DNA from: an uncultured bacterium
GTDB taxonomy: Bacteria > Patescibacteriota > Gracilibacteria > Absconditabacterales > Absconditicoccaceae
Direction of reading: 5' to 3'
NCBI GenBank assembly: GCA_903918675.1
Contig: CAIXFE010000041.1
Coordinates: 1 to 39,605 of the forward strand
DNA: 39,605 nt
This document shows positions 1-9,822 of this stretch, piece after piece. A model generated the notes under the pieces. That model searched no databases. It was not told the origin of the DNA and saw only the letters and a list, made by a program, of their open reading frames with translations. Every line of letters starts with the position of its first letter. Positions within the stretch are counted from its first letter, which is position 1. A program made the translations under genes and the position numbers.

Positions 1-1
1 C

Positions 2-109
2 CCTTCACGTAATAGTGCGTATATCTGCCGTCTATCTCCATTAGTGATATGATGATACTCCTTCTTCATAGATGATTCTTATAGGTTAAATGACTACTAT
101 AACCTATAA
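2..109 (+). CDS. Possible C-terminal end of an unidentified protein (partial)
   Basis: Reading TGA as Gly, one plus-strand frame is open from the window edge to a TAA at 107-109, giving about 35 residues including two consecutive TGA-encoded glycines and the stretch GYSFFIDDSYRL. The fragment is too short to assign to a family and the open frame could be chance. The aromatic-rich tail could belong to an exported protein, but nothing here proves it is translated. Confidence 0.25.
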
Positions 110-232
110 CTTTTCTGTTGCACTTGTTTCTATAAATTCGGGAAGTTTATTTGGTTTGTACCTATGTAGTTGACTTTTAGTGGCTGATGGTTATAATATC
201 TGTGTTTTTATCTGGGTAGCTGTATCTCTATT

Positions 233-817
233 ATGAAGATTACTTGTTCTGTACCTACTGATAAATTTGATAAGGCGACTCATAAGTTGCTAATGGAGCA
301 GAAAGAGTTCACCGTTAATGATTTGCATGAAGCGCTATCTCTTATTGGGCGTTCGAATTTTTTAAATTTTATGCCTATAAAGTATATTGAAGAATTTCTT
401 AATTTGCCCGATATTAATATTACTGATTATCTAAACAATTTCCATTGTTATCTTCCATGAGGATCGTCTTATGAGTTGGCTAATGGTTTAAAATCCAGTG
501 TTGTGGTTAGAGCTTCGCCACAACAGATGTTTAAATGTTTTTTCGCTGCTAATGCAAAATCAGAGAAAACGAAAAAATTTGCCATGGATACGAGATTCTA
601 TAGTGATAAAAGATTACATCAAACTGATAATCAATTTTTTTTAACTATTGATGAAGCCGTCAGAGCTTGTGGATCCGTTTCTGATATTGAAAAATGGAGG
701 GAAGAATACGTAGCTTTTGATCATGAAAAACTTAATGAATTTCATAAAAAAGTTTTACCTATATATTTTTATTTAAGAAAACAAGGTTATACGCATCGTG
801 ATTTGTGAGGGATTTAG
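233..817 (+). CDS. Hypothetical protein, 194 aa
   Basis: I do not recognise this protein. It starts at ATG 233, the first ATG after an in-frame TAA at 194-196, and ends at TAG 815-817. Two in-frame TGA codons (near 458 and at 806-808) are read as Gly; without that the gene splits in two. The product looks soluble: no signal peptide or membrane segment, rich in Lys, Phe and Tyr, with an acidic and amphipathic C-terminal half. It is convergent with the DnaE PHP gene, whose stop lies 43 bp away. No Shine-Dalgarno is visible. Continuous codons over 194 residues support a real gene; function is unknown. Confidence 0.6.
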
Positions 818-860
818 TATGTTAAAGAAATAATTACAATTTCTCAATTCTCAATCCTTT

Positions 861-1799
861 TTATTCCTCCACTAATTGATCCTTATATTGTTCATAGATT
901 TCCACAATATCCTCTGGAGAGTCGTAATTGGGGAAAAGGGTCTGATGCAGATCGATCTCTGTTTTAATTTCTTCAGCGACTTTGCTATTGGTCTCAATTC
1001 GGGAATCTATCTGAGATTTTTCATAGCCATTTTTTTCGCAGATGGCGCGTATTTCTTCTTCGGTCATGATGTAATATTCTCCCTTGGGTTTCCTTCTATC
1101 TTCGTCATAGATTTTCTTTCCATCTTTGATAGCCAGTGCAATTTCTCGCGCTTCCTTATCTTCTTTGTTGGGGTAGTGGAAATTGTTGTGGACCACGCAC
1201 GCGCTCGAAGTAGCTAAGCTGAGATCTAAGATCTGTGTATTTACTTTCTTTACCTCGGACAAGAGTTTCTCATCCTGGGCTGTGATTTCGAGATATACAT
1301 TTTCTTGCCCGACGGCGTCTTTGATCATCTGGATGATCTCGGAGATTTTCTCTGGTTTTTCATCGATCATCAGCATCTTGCCGATCCGCGATTCTTTCCC
1401 GCCCATGATGCAGATGACACCAGCGCCGAATTTGGTTAACGTGGTGATATCTATCTTTGGCTTGCCGGCAATGCCATCTTTATTGGCGAATGAGGTCAAT
1501 TCCATGAGATTGGCGTAACCTTCTTTATTTTTGGCCAAGAGGACAATATTGCCGATTTGATTCGCGGGGATCGCTGAATTGATATCTAGTACAAATCCGA
1601 GTTCTACTCCTATTATGGGCTTAATGCCTTCATCTTTGGCAGTTTGGTAAAATTTGATGATCCCATACATCCCGTTGTAATCCGTGATAGCGATAGCATC
1701 CATGCCGAGTTCCTTGGCTTTGGCGAGGATTTTATTTGGTTTGCCAATGGCTTCCAAGAAGGAGAAGGTGCTATGTCAATGAAGATGAGCGAAGGGCAT
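861..1799 (-). CDS. dnaE: DNA polymerase III alpha PHP domain, free-standing or truncated (312 aa)
   Basis: The 312 residues match the N-terminal PHP domain of bacterial DNA polymerase III alpha (DnaE). The start at 1799 gives MPFAHLHGHSTFSFLEAIG, the DnaE opening with the HxH metal site; the Gly in HLHGHS is TGA-encoded. Further landmarks are the AIAITDYNGMYG strand (family usually TDH, here TDY), PIIGVE, and FHYPNKEDKEAREIAL. The protein ends with LFPNYDSPEDIVEIYEQY and a TAA, where normal DnaE (about 1100 residues) enters its polymerase (palm) domain. No polymerase palm, fingers or OB domain follows: downstream lies an opposing unrelated gene. It is therefore a split dnaE whose catalytic part is elsewhere, a standalone PHP phosphoesterase, or a decayed copy. 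The domain call is firm; the gene symbol is by homology only. Confidence 0.82.
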
Positions 1800-1803
1800 T
1801 AAA

Positions 1804-1930
1804 AGATTGAAAGATTAAAAGATTTAGAAGGATCGTATATTGGTGTATTCGTATATTGGTGTATTGGGTCAGGGCTTGGGTTATTTCACTCCCCAATAAC
1901 AAATAACCAATAACCAATGACTATTGAAAC
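1804..1930. repeat. Degenerate tandem repeats plus complementary arm upstream of the DnaE PHP gene
   Basis: A run of 9-bp units of the type aaagattga/aaagattaa (about 1801-1827) is followed by four 8-bp units gtatattg/gtgtatt(g/c) at 1835-1866. After about 25 bp comes an arm built of caataac/ccaataac units (about 1893-1918) that can pair with the first. A closely similar element lies upstream of recJ (15111-15190). Both sit just upstream of a minus-strand start codon. The remaining bases up to 2070 show nothing else I can name. Confidence 0.7.
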
Positions 1931-2070
1931 GTTTGCAAATCCAATGTCTAATTTTTAGTTATTTTCCTATAAATTGCAATGTTGAAACAAGCGACATGGG
2001 AATATCTAATGTTGAATCTTGATTGATTTTGGCTATATAATTCTTGGCGCTTTATTTATACCTTATATAT

Positions 2071-4287
2071 ATGTATAGAAAATATCTTCTCTGAATGCTT
2101 TTGATCGTTCTGTCTGTTGGATCGGTTTTTGCTAGTGATCGGAATTTGCCCGGGGTCACGATCATCTCTCGTGCTCAATGGTGAGCGAATGAATCGCTCA
2201 GATATTCTACCCTCCCTGCTTCCAAGGTAAATGCCATCGTGAAGGCACAGCAGGATGCCCAGATCCAGCAATTACAGAGCTCTGATGATGGCTCAGACAA
2301 TCCATTGCGAAATGTCCTTCAACAACGTTATGAAACATTGATGGCGAATGATTATTTGAATGCAAATTTTTCTGGTGAAGAATCTACGGATGCCTATTAT
2401 GAGACCTTCAATGGGAATTACCTCAAGTGGCCTATCAGCATCCACAATAATAAAACGAAAATCGTCATTCATCATACTGCAGAAGATTATACTTCTTTAT
2501 TGAGTGGATGATTGGCTGCGGTCAAGACCGATCTTCAAAATATTTATAAATACCATACCATCACCAAAGGACGATGAGATATCGGATACAATTTCATCAT
2601 AGATCCATTCGGAAATATTTATGAAGGAAGAGCTGGTGGTCCGGGTACGGTCGGAGCCCATGCGGCGCGAAATAATACGTCTTCGATCGGGATCTCATTG
2701 ATGGGGAATTTTAATATTCAGAAGCCGACAGATGCTCAGCTGCAGGCATTAGTGCTTCTCAGTACAGCATTGGCTAAGAAATATCATATCGATCCTACTG
2801 CCAAAGTGTCTTATTTCAAACCGACGGATCGACCGCCTTATGTTACGACGGTGACTTCTTATGCACTTGCGGGACATAGAGATGATGGGCAGGCGACTTC
2901 ATGTCCAGGGACGAATCTGTATTCCTTGTTGCCACAAATTAGGTTACAGGTAAGGAATGGTTTGGTGTCAGCATTGTTGACGAATGCGACTACTTCATGA
3001 AGCACGGCAAATATCACAGTTTTGACTGGGCTGCATTATGCGACTACTGGGAAAATTACCTTCACTTTGCCAGTGTCATTGCCTGCAGTGACCTCTTGTA
3101 CCGGATTGGATACTTGATTTGTCGTGGATTCTTGTGTAGTGAAAAGTGGAAGTCTTACGCTTTCATTGACGAGAAAAGGGTTTGTAAACCTGACGACAAG
3201 GGCCATCAAGATTACGAGTCCGATCGGAAAAGGAAAGTCAGCAGATATGGTTGTTTCTTTCCCTCTCCTGTGGTCGTCCGATCTTACGAAAATTGGGGCT
3301 AGTTTAGAATCCACATATATAAAAAACAACAGTCTTTCCCTTGCAGAGATGGACGTGGTAAAAATTACTCATAAAATACTCTTACCTGAAATCAAATCCT
3401 ATCTGTCTGGCATGATCAGCGTTTTGCTCTACGATCTCAGTATGAATTATCACAGGCGAGAAATTTCATGCGATGGCATGTGTAGACTCTCTACTGATGG
3501 CGTGGTGACTAAAGAAGATTCCGTAGTGTTGGAATCATATAATAATTATCTTTATCTCAGCAGTGGTGAAAATAGCATGACTCCTACGAAGGTGGAGATT
3601 TCTGCTTGGTCGGGGTGACTGGTGAAGATTACATCATATGCTAGAGCATCGTATGGGGGTACTCCACGAAATTCTTTTCACGGTTCGCTGATCTTCAAAC
3701 AAAATCCTGTCAAAGATCTCTCTTCCGGTGGTGTAATAGAAAATAGATTTGTCATCATCAATAGACTCCCTTTCTCTGATTATATGAGAGGTATCTGAGA
3801 GACGAGTGACACTGATAGCATGACGAAGCAGTCATTAGTTCTCATGCTGGCTAAAATGTATGCGCTCTTTTATATGAATCCAGCGAATATCCATCCCTCT
3901 ATCCCTAGTGGAGCAAGTTATACCGCGATAGATAATCCAGATATGTTTCAGAAATATGTCGGTGCTTGACGAGAAAAGACATCCAAAACCTCTCCTCAAG
4001 CTTTGGCTCTGATCCAGAATTCTGTGGTGCTGTATAGTGGCTATGTGCCTATTTTGCCATATTTTAGTTGCTCGGCAGGATTTACTTGGTCAGCGAAAGA
4101 TAAGCGATGATGGAGAGATACTCCGTATCTACAGTCGAGACCTGATTTCGTTCCCTGCTTTGATTTTGATGGACATGGTGTAGGCCTGAGTGGAAAAGGT
4201 TCTCAATATCTCGCACTGCAATGATGGAGTTTGGAGAAGATTTTGAATTACTATTATCCTGGAGTGAGTTTGACGGTGATGAAGTAA
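2071..4287 (+). CDS. Exported PGRP-type N-acetylmuramoyl-L-alanine amidase fused to a SpoIID domain (738 aa)
   Basis: The 738-residue protein probably remodels peptidoglycan outside the cell. Residues 1-22 form a signal peptide (MYRKYLLGMLLIVLSVGSVF). Next comes an Amidase_2/PGRP domain opening with ISRAQWGANESLR and carrying IVIHHTA (zinc His about 132), GYNFIIDPFGNIYEGR, GAHAARNNTSSIGIS, GHRDD and TSCPG, all as in zinc amidases. A middle region (about 300-515) of Ig-like beta character follows. The end (about 518-738) is a SpoIID-type domain: YMRGIGETS has the catalytic-type Glu577, and GHGVGLSGKGSQYLALQGW then LEKILNYYYPG are the SpoIID signature. SpoIID cleaves stem-peptide-free glycan, the product an amidase leaves, so the fusion makes sense. 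At least eight TGA codons are read as Gly. Domain calls are strong; substrate order is inference. Confidence 0.9.
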
Positions 4288-4394
4288 TTTATAATTGATA
4301 ATGTATAATTGATAATTTCGGAGCTTTGGACTTTGATTGTTAGACATATAAAACTGAATAATAAATAATCTAATTTTTAATTTTTAATTCCTTT
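4285..4394. repeat. Intergenic degenerate repeat element with complementary arms
   Basis: The spacer holds two copies of a unit like ataattgataatgta, a core near ttcggagctttgg (4317-4329), and a right arm of taatttttaattttta. The same plan of AT tandem units, a GGAGTCTTT-like core and a complementary arm recurs at 31938-32033 and 38627-38697, with a related partial copy at 34021-34072. Confidence 0.5.
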
Positions 4395-5240
4395 ATGCAA
4401 TCTATCCTCAATAGACTCTTCACGGGGACTTCGGCAGCAGCAGTCAAAAAAATCTTGGATCTCTATGGACATCAGCATTTTGCGATCGTTGATTATCTGT
4501 ATTTCGCGAATATTGCAGGAAAAAAATTATTTGATCTCCACAGTGCGGAATATGATCTTTCATTATTTCAAAATATGTTGGTCCAGGAATATAAGCAGAA
4601 AAATATTGAGCAGATCCATACCGTGTATCAGGATGCTATTCTGGATGCGGATTTGATCTTGCCGGATGGCATTGCTTTGCAGATTTTTTATTTTCTTGCC
4701 AGAAAGAAATGGTTAACTAATCTCAATGGCACGGACTTCGCACCTTATCTTATGCAGGAATTGAAAAAGATATATGGCCGTCAAAGATTTCGTGTCGTTT
4801 TGTATGGGACATATCCCCATCTTTTGGCCAAAACCAAAATTTTTCTGGAAGATAAATGATATCAGATAGTCTATGCCCAAGATGGATATACCAATCTGGA
4901 TTGGAGTCAGGTAGAAAAATCTTTACCCTATCAGAAAGATACTATCAATCTTTTGCTGGTCGCTAGATCTACTCCCGTCTATCCTGTCCAAGAAATTCGA
5001 AGTTATGCTAATAAGAAACAGATCCAGAAATATAATCTTTTGACAGTGACCCAAGCGGGAACATTTGATTTCTGGGTTGGAGAACAAAAGAGACCCCCCA
5101 AAATTATCAGATATGTGAGATTGGAGCGGTTGCGAAGGTTCATTTCTGATCCAAAGAGAAACTATAAAAAGGTTCTCGACTCCCTGGGGCTTTTTCGCTA
5201 TATTTTCTCTTACTTACTATTGAAAAAGCGCTCAGGATAG
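4395..5240 (+). CDS. WecG/TagA/CpsF family glycosyltransferase (281 aa)
   Basis: This family transfers N-acetylmannosamine or N-acetylmannosaminuronate to a lipid-linked sugar in the synthesis of teichoic acid or other envelope polysaccharide, at the cytoplasmic membrane face. The 281 residues show the family order: DADLILPDGIALQ (about 79-91), LNGTDFAPYLMQEL (about 113-126), RFRVVLYGTYPHLL, and the C-terminal block TVTQAGTFDFWVGE, RPPKIIRYVRLERLRR and ISDPKRNYKKV. One TGA (4857-4859) is read as Gly at a turn after the Rossmann-like segment. The C-terminal basic helix is typical of membrane association. The gene follows the amidase/SpoIID gene by 107 bp on the same strand, a sensible envelope pairing. 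Acceptor and donor cannot be read from sequence. Confidence 0.88.
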
Positions 5241-5305
5241 ATAAATAGATGGAATCTATTGTTAAGTAATTAAAGTAATTATATTACACTGGTTAAACGG
5301 TAGAT

Positions 5306-5335
5306 GAAGGCCCGGCCACGATTAAAGTGGCCTTC
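5306..5335. terminator. GC-rich hairpin downstream of the tagA-like gene
   Basis: GAAGG at 5306 and GGCCAC at 5314-5319 can pair with GTGGCC at 5327-5332 and CCTTC at 5331-5335 around a gattaaa loop. There is no T-tract directly after it, so it is a hairpin that may end or stabilise the transcript rather than a textbook intrinsic terminator. Confidence 0.4.
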
Positions 5336-5359
5336 GCGTTTAACAGTAGCTCCATTAGG

Positions 5360-5414
5360 CTACTGTTCGACTACTGTTTAACTACTGTTCGACCATTGTT
5401 CGACCATTGTTTAG
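5360..5414. repeat. Five tandem 11-bp repeats upstream of the 691-aa membrane protein gene
   Basis: Units are ctactgttcga, ctactgtttaa, ctactgttcga, ccattgttcga and ccattgtttag. The first two are also inverted relative to gtttaacagtag at about 5338-5349, so a hairpin can form. The 11-bp period is close to one DNA helical turn and the array ends 37 bp before the next start codon, which would suit a protein-binding array or a slippage-prone leader. Confidence 0.75.
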
Positions 5415-5451
5415 CTATTATCACACTATACCTTTAATTATTTAAATAAGC

Positions 5452-7527
5452 ATGCCAATGAATGTTAAAGAGAAAAAATTTCTGTATCTCAATGAAGAAC
5501 AGGTAACTCAGTTTGGTGAGGATCTTGCTAATGGAGCTAAACTCAAATTGTTTGCAGGGTTCGGATCTGAAAAATTTATTGACTATCAGAAAGATCTATT
5601 GCAGGACTTTATCGCTGAGATCGTCGAGAAAGTTGGCGAGGAAGAAGACTATGATCTTGATGTCGTCAAGAATCATTTCGAGATAGCACTCCAAAATTTA
5701 AATACCAAACTCAAAGCATTTGCTGATAAGGTCCGTGATGTGGACTTTTTTGAGATCAAAGGATTTGTCCAGATCGTGATAGACAATGTTCTGATGTCAT
5801 CCATGATCGGAGATGTGAGCGTGATGATATTCAGAAATAAGAAAATGTATTATTCATTAAATAATTCTACAAATAGTAAGGGAAAGATAGATCTATTCTC
5901 TGATTTCGTAGAAGGAGATATAGAAAATCAGGACGAAATCATCTATGTCGGTACAAGGATCTCAGATGTCTTGGACAATAATGATTTCAAAGAAATGGAG
6001 CAAGTCGTGAAATCTGAAAGTACCCATTTGGCTAGTTTTCTGCAGGATCTCCTGCATACGAGAGTAGATAAGAAAGCATTTGCTTTTATCTATCATTATC
6101 TAGTCACTGGTGGTAGTGCTAAGGCTCCTACTGTAGTGAAGAAAGAAAAATCGGTGGATGAAGATAGTCTTTTTTATAAAATCAAAACGAAATTTCTTAA
6201 GAATAAATATCAAGTAACGGTGGCCATTCTCGGTATCTTTATTCTCTTCATGTTGATCAATCTGTTATCTCAGGTATTGAAATCCAATGCTAGCACAGTC
6301 GTAACTTCCAATGGCGTGACTGTGGATCTGACGATAGATACTATCAAGCAAGATTTGCTCCAATTCCAGGCTATGGATCCAACCTCAGAAGAAAAGTCTA
6401 TGAAATATCACGATATCTTGGAGAAATTAAATGTCTTGGAATCTCAAGGAAAGTGGTTGGAAGATGTGGCCCAACTCAAGAAGGTATTGCAAGCAGACTA
6501 TTATAAAGGATTTAATATCAGTTACATTAGTTCGCTCAATAAATTTGATGATCCTGCCAATGGCACGGTTTCTAGAGTCTTGACACTCAATGATTCAGAA
6601 AAAACTGCGTTGGGTAATCTCCAAGGTATCTCAATGTGGAGTAATATCATTATCGCAGGGACCAATGCTGCTTTAGTCGGGGCTATGGATGATAATCTTA
6701 GAGGTGTCGTAGTAGATTATAATTTCCCTGATGGAGAGACGCTCAAAGATTGTGGAGCTAATCTTTTGAAAGATGGAATCTATTGTTATACTGCCAAGGG
6801 GACAATAATCAATGTTACCAAAGCTGGTTCACAAACAGTGACCAATGGCGATGCTGATGGATTTAGCAAACGTATCTGATGAATAGCAACGTATGGGAAA
6901 GCAAATATGTATGTCTTTGAATCTACGCTTAGTTCTGCAGGCAATACGACATTGGTGACCAGATATCGCAATACGCTTGGTTCGCAAAATATCTATCAGG
7001 GAGGACAAAAATATTATCTTGCTCCTAATCTCACTGGAGTTTCCTTTGCTGGTTCAGGATTTGCTAGTTTTGCGGTGGATGGATCATTCTTGGCTCGGTT
7101 TGAGGGTAAGCTGTACCAGTTTTGGAGGAATCCTGCCTCAGCGTTTACTCTAGGATATCGTGAAGTGAAATTGCTTGGAGGTGATACGATGACAAATAAA
7201 TATTCCAATGACGTAAAGATCATCAGCTCTATCAATTCCAAATACGTCTACCTTTTTGACAAAGATAACCAAACTTTTACTGTCTATGAATCACGTCCTG
7301 CGAAAAACGGAGATCAATTCGCGTCCAGTTACAGTCTGTATTATCTCTTCAGTTTCAAATTCGACTTGGGCACAAATAAGGTCATAGATGTAGAAGTCCC
7401 AGATCCAAGTGGCAATAAGCCTGTGCTCTATATTCTAAGCAATGATGGCATCAATAAAGTAAATCTTTCTGACTACATCGATAGCATCACGCAGAATAAT
7501 GTATTGAAGACTACTACGACGCAATAG
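5452..7527 (+). CDS. Single-pass membrane protein with large C-terminal beta domain (691 aa)
   Basis: Function not established. Residues 1 to about 250 are soluble and acidic; a stretch around DVSVMIFRNKKMYYSLNN and FSDFVEGDIENQDEIIYVGT is faintly like degenerate PP2C-type phosphatase domains found in CPR membrane proteins, though no metal-binding Asp pattern is clear. One transmembrane helix follows at about 256-277 (VTVAILGIFILFMLINLLSQ). Residues about 280-691 are rich in short beta-type repeats (GVSFAGSGFASFAVDGSFL, SNDVKIISSINSKYVYLFD) that suggest a beta-propeller outside the membrane. Two consecutive TGA-Gly codons (near 6877) join what would otherwise be two proteins. The start at ATG 5452 (MPMN) could equally be the second ATG six bases later. 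Confidence 0.75.
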
Positions 7528-7576
7528 CAATGTTGGAAGTTGGAACGTGGCAACGTGGGAGAGTGGGAATGTTTGT

Positions 7577-7656
7577 CATTTCGACGAATACAATGAGGAG
7601 AAATCCTACACATCTTCCGGAAGCTTATCTAGGATTTCTCGCAAAAGCTCGAAATG
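7577..7656. repeat. MITE/REP-like hairpin element 5' of alaS
   Basis: CATTTCGA at 7577-7584 pairs with TCGAAATG at 7649-7656, and AGAAATCCTA at 7599-7608 pairs with TAGGATTTCT at 7630-7639, giving a nested long hairpin with no coding frame. A related element with GTCATCTTGA ends lies 3' of alaS at 9704-9778. The spacer before it (7528-7576) holds short gtgg/gaac repeats. Confidence 0.75.
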
Positions 7657-7725
7657 GCGAAAAAGGCACTTATTAATGCATTAAACATTATAAAAGAATT
7701 TCTGAAGTTACTTTAAAATCTATTT

Positions 7726-9693
7726 ATGAGAAATATGAAAGCTTTATCCTGACAACAGCTGAGAGAGGAGTGGAATAATTTTCGATTAACAAAAAAGCAT
7801 GTCTGGTTGCCTGAGGCTCCCTTGATCGGAGGGAAAGAAAGTACTGCGATGTTCAATATTGCATGAATGCAACAAGTCATCCCATATCTGTCTGGGCAGA
7901 AACATCCTCTCGGCAAGAGACTTTTCAATATCCAAAAATGTATCAGGACCGTAGATATCGATGAGGTCGGGGATGCAAGTCATCTGACATTTTTTGAGAT
8001 GATGGGAAATCGATCACTTGGAGATTATTTCAAGAAAGAGTCTGTCCAACGAAGTCGAGAATTTCTTGTGGATGTGCTAGGCTTTGATCCTCAGAAATTA
8101 GCAGCGACGGTCTATGAAGGAGATGCCATCGTTCCTTTGGATCAGGAAACGATTTGATATTGGGAGAAAGCAGGATTGTCTTCTGACAGAATCTGTCCTA
8201 TGCCTGCTGAGAACAATCGGCGAAGTCCAGGTCCCGTCTGACCTTGCGGGCCAGATACAGAAATATTTTATCGAGTAGGGAAAGAAAAACTTCCTCCTAA
8301 AAAATCTACTCCTAAGACCGATGAAAATAATTGGCTAGAAATTTGGAACAATGTCTTCATGGAATATTATAGGTCAAGAAGAATTATCCTAACTGATGCT
8401 GGACATTGTCTGTATAATAATGAAACAGGAAAAATAGAGGATGAAAACTTGTTGAATATATTAAAATCATGGAGTGATATGTGATGAAAAGTGATTATGG
8501 TTACGAATAAGCCAGATATTTCTTGATTTGAGAAGGTGCCTTTCCCGATGGATATCTTTACCTTATCCGAAAACCCATCCAAAAAGGATCCAAAATATTT
8601 CCAAACGCTGATGGGAAAATACAATATTAGCCCAGATGATATTGTGTACTTTGATCATAAACAGGAACATGTAGATGCTGCTCTGAAAGCTGGTATTAAG
8701 CTGTCTACTTTCTATTCCGATTATGCGAGTGTAAAAGATTTTATCGAGGACAATAAATATAAGCTCACGAAATTAAAGGATCAAAATGTCGATACTGGGA
8801 TGGGCTTTGAGAGGATGTGTACGGTCTTGCAAGGGAAAGAGAGTGTCTATGAGACCGATGTATTTGCATCACTCCTTGAACTTATAACGAAATATGTCTG
8901 ACTATCATATACGTGAAATGAGAGAAGATATAGGATCGTCGCTGATCATCTGAGGACTTCTTTTTTCTTGGTCAAGGATGGCGTGACTCCTTCCAATGAG
9001 GGGAGAGGATATGTATTGAGAAGGATCATCAGGAGGATGTATTACAATATAATGTTGCTTGCAGAGATAGAACATAAAGCGTTTATAAATTTTCTGAATG
9101 AGAGCGTCGGTCTGATCGCTTCATCGTTTGGATTGACTACTGGTCAAGCTCAGATTTCTTCGACACTGGAGAAGGAAATTACTCAATTTCAGAAGACCAT
9201 TTCACATGGACAAAAATTGATACGTGAACTCTTCACAAAGCAAAAAAAGTGAAGTGTAATTTCAGGGAAAGATATTTTTAAGCTGTATGATACCTTTGGA
9301 TTCCCTCTGGAATTAACAAAAGAGATCGCACTCGAGAATTGATATAAAATTGACGAAGCTGGCTTTGAAAAAGAAATGCAACTTCAGCAAGAACGTTCTC
9401 GTAAAGGATCCAAAGATATGTTTACTCAAGATGTCGATCGAAGCAAATATGTGACATGAATTCCTCCCACAAAATTCGTATGATATGAAAAACTGTCCTT
9501 GGAAAAGATAACGTTGCTCAAAGATTTCGAGGTAAACTGAAAAAGAATTCTGATTTTTGATGCTACACCTTTCTATGCGGAGGGTGGCTGACAGATGAGT
9601 GATAGAGGAGTTGTCATCTTGGATAATTGAGAACAGTTGCAGATCTCTGAAGTGAAGAAGTATGAAGGAGTATTCTTGCATTTTGTGAAATAG
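7726..9693 (+). CDS. alaS: Alanyl-tRNA synthetase with HAD-like insertion and truncated editing domain (655 aa)
   Basis: Charges tRNA-Ala with alanine in the cytoplasm. The N-terminus ([62 protein letters not shown]) and, after a gap, [29 protein letters not shown] and [16 protein letters not shown] are class-IIc AlaRS catalytic and tRNA-recognition blocks. Between EYYR (residue 216) and about 347 lies an in-frame HAD-like domain: TDAGHCLY (Asp224, second motif-I Asp replaced by Gly), VTN (Thr260), Lys286/287 and VYFDHKQEH (Asp310). The C-terminus stops just after [15 protein letters not shown] and VFLHFVK, so the editing motifs (HSATHL, CxxxH) and C-Ala are missing; E. coli AlaRS is about 875 residues. 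Many TGA codons are Gly. A hairpin element starts 10 bp after the TAG stop. The synthetase call is firm; the role of the insertion is unknown. Confidence 0.93.
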
Positions 9694-9703
9694 AAAAATG
9701 GCT

Positions 9704-9794
9704 GTCATCTTGAACGATAGTGAAAGATATAATTAAAACGATTATATTCTTCTCCCGACCCGTCGGGATCAGAATGACACGATGTCAGAATGAC
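9704..9794. repeat. MITE/REP-like hairpin element 3' of alaS
   Basis: GTCATCTTGA (9704-9713) pairs imperfectly with TCAGAATGAC (9769-9778); inside, AAGATATAAT (9724-9733) pairs with ATTATATTCTT (9741-9751) and CCCGACCCGTCGGG makes a small GC stem. TCAGAATGAC is repeated directly at 9785-9794. It resembles the element 5' of alaS and begins right after the early stop of that gene. Confidence 0.65.
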
Positions 9795-9822
9795 AAACGA
9801 TTATTTATTCTCTTTTTGATTT

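Noticed and set aside
876-1518. Open plus-strand frames across the DnaE PHP gene
   Set aside because: They are antisense shadows of a gene with clear DnaE motifs and show no family resemblance themselves.
7577-7656. Insertion sequence with transposase
   Set aside because: Only about 80 bp with no coding frame, so a non-autonomous hairpin element at most.
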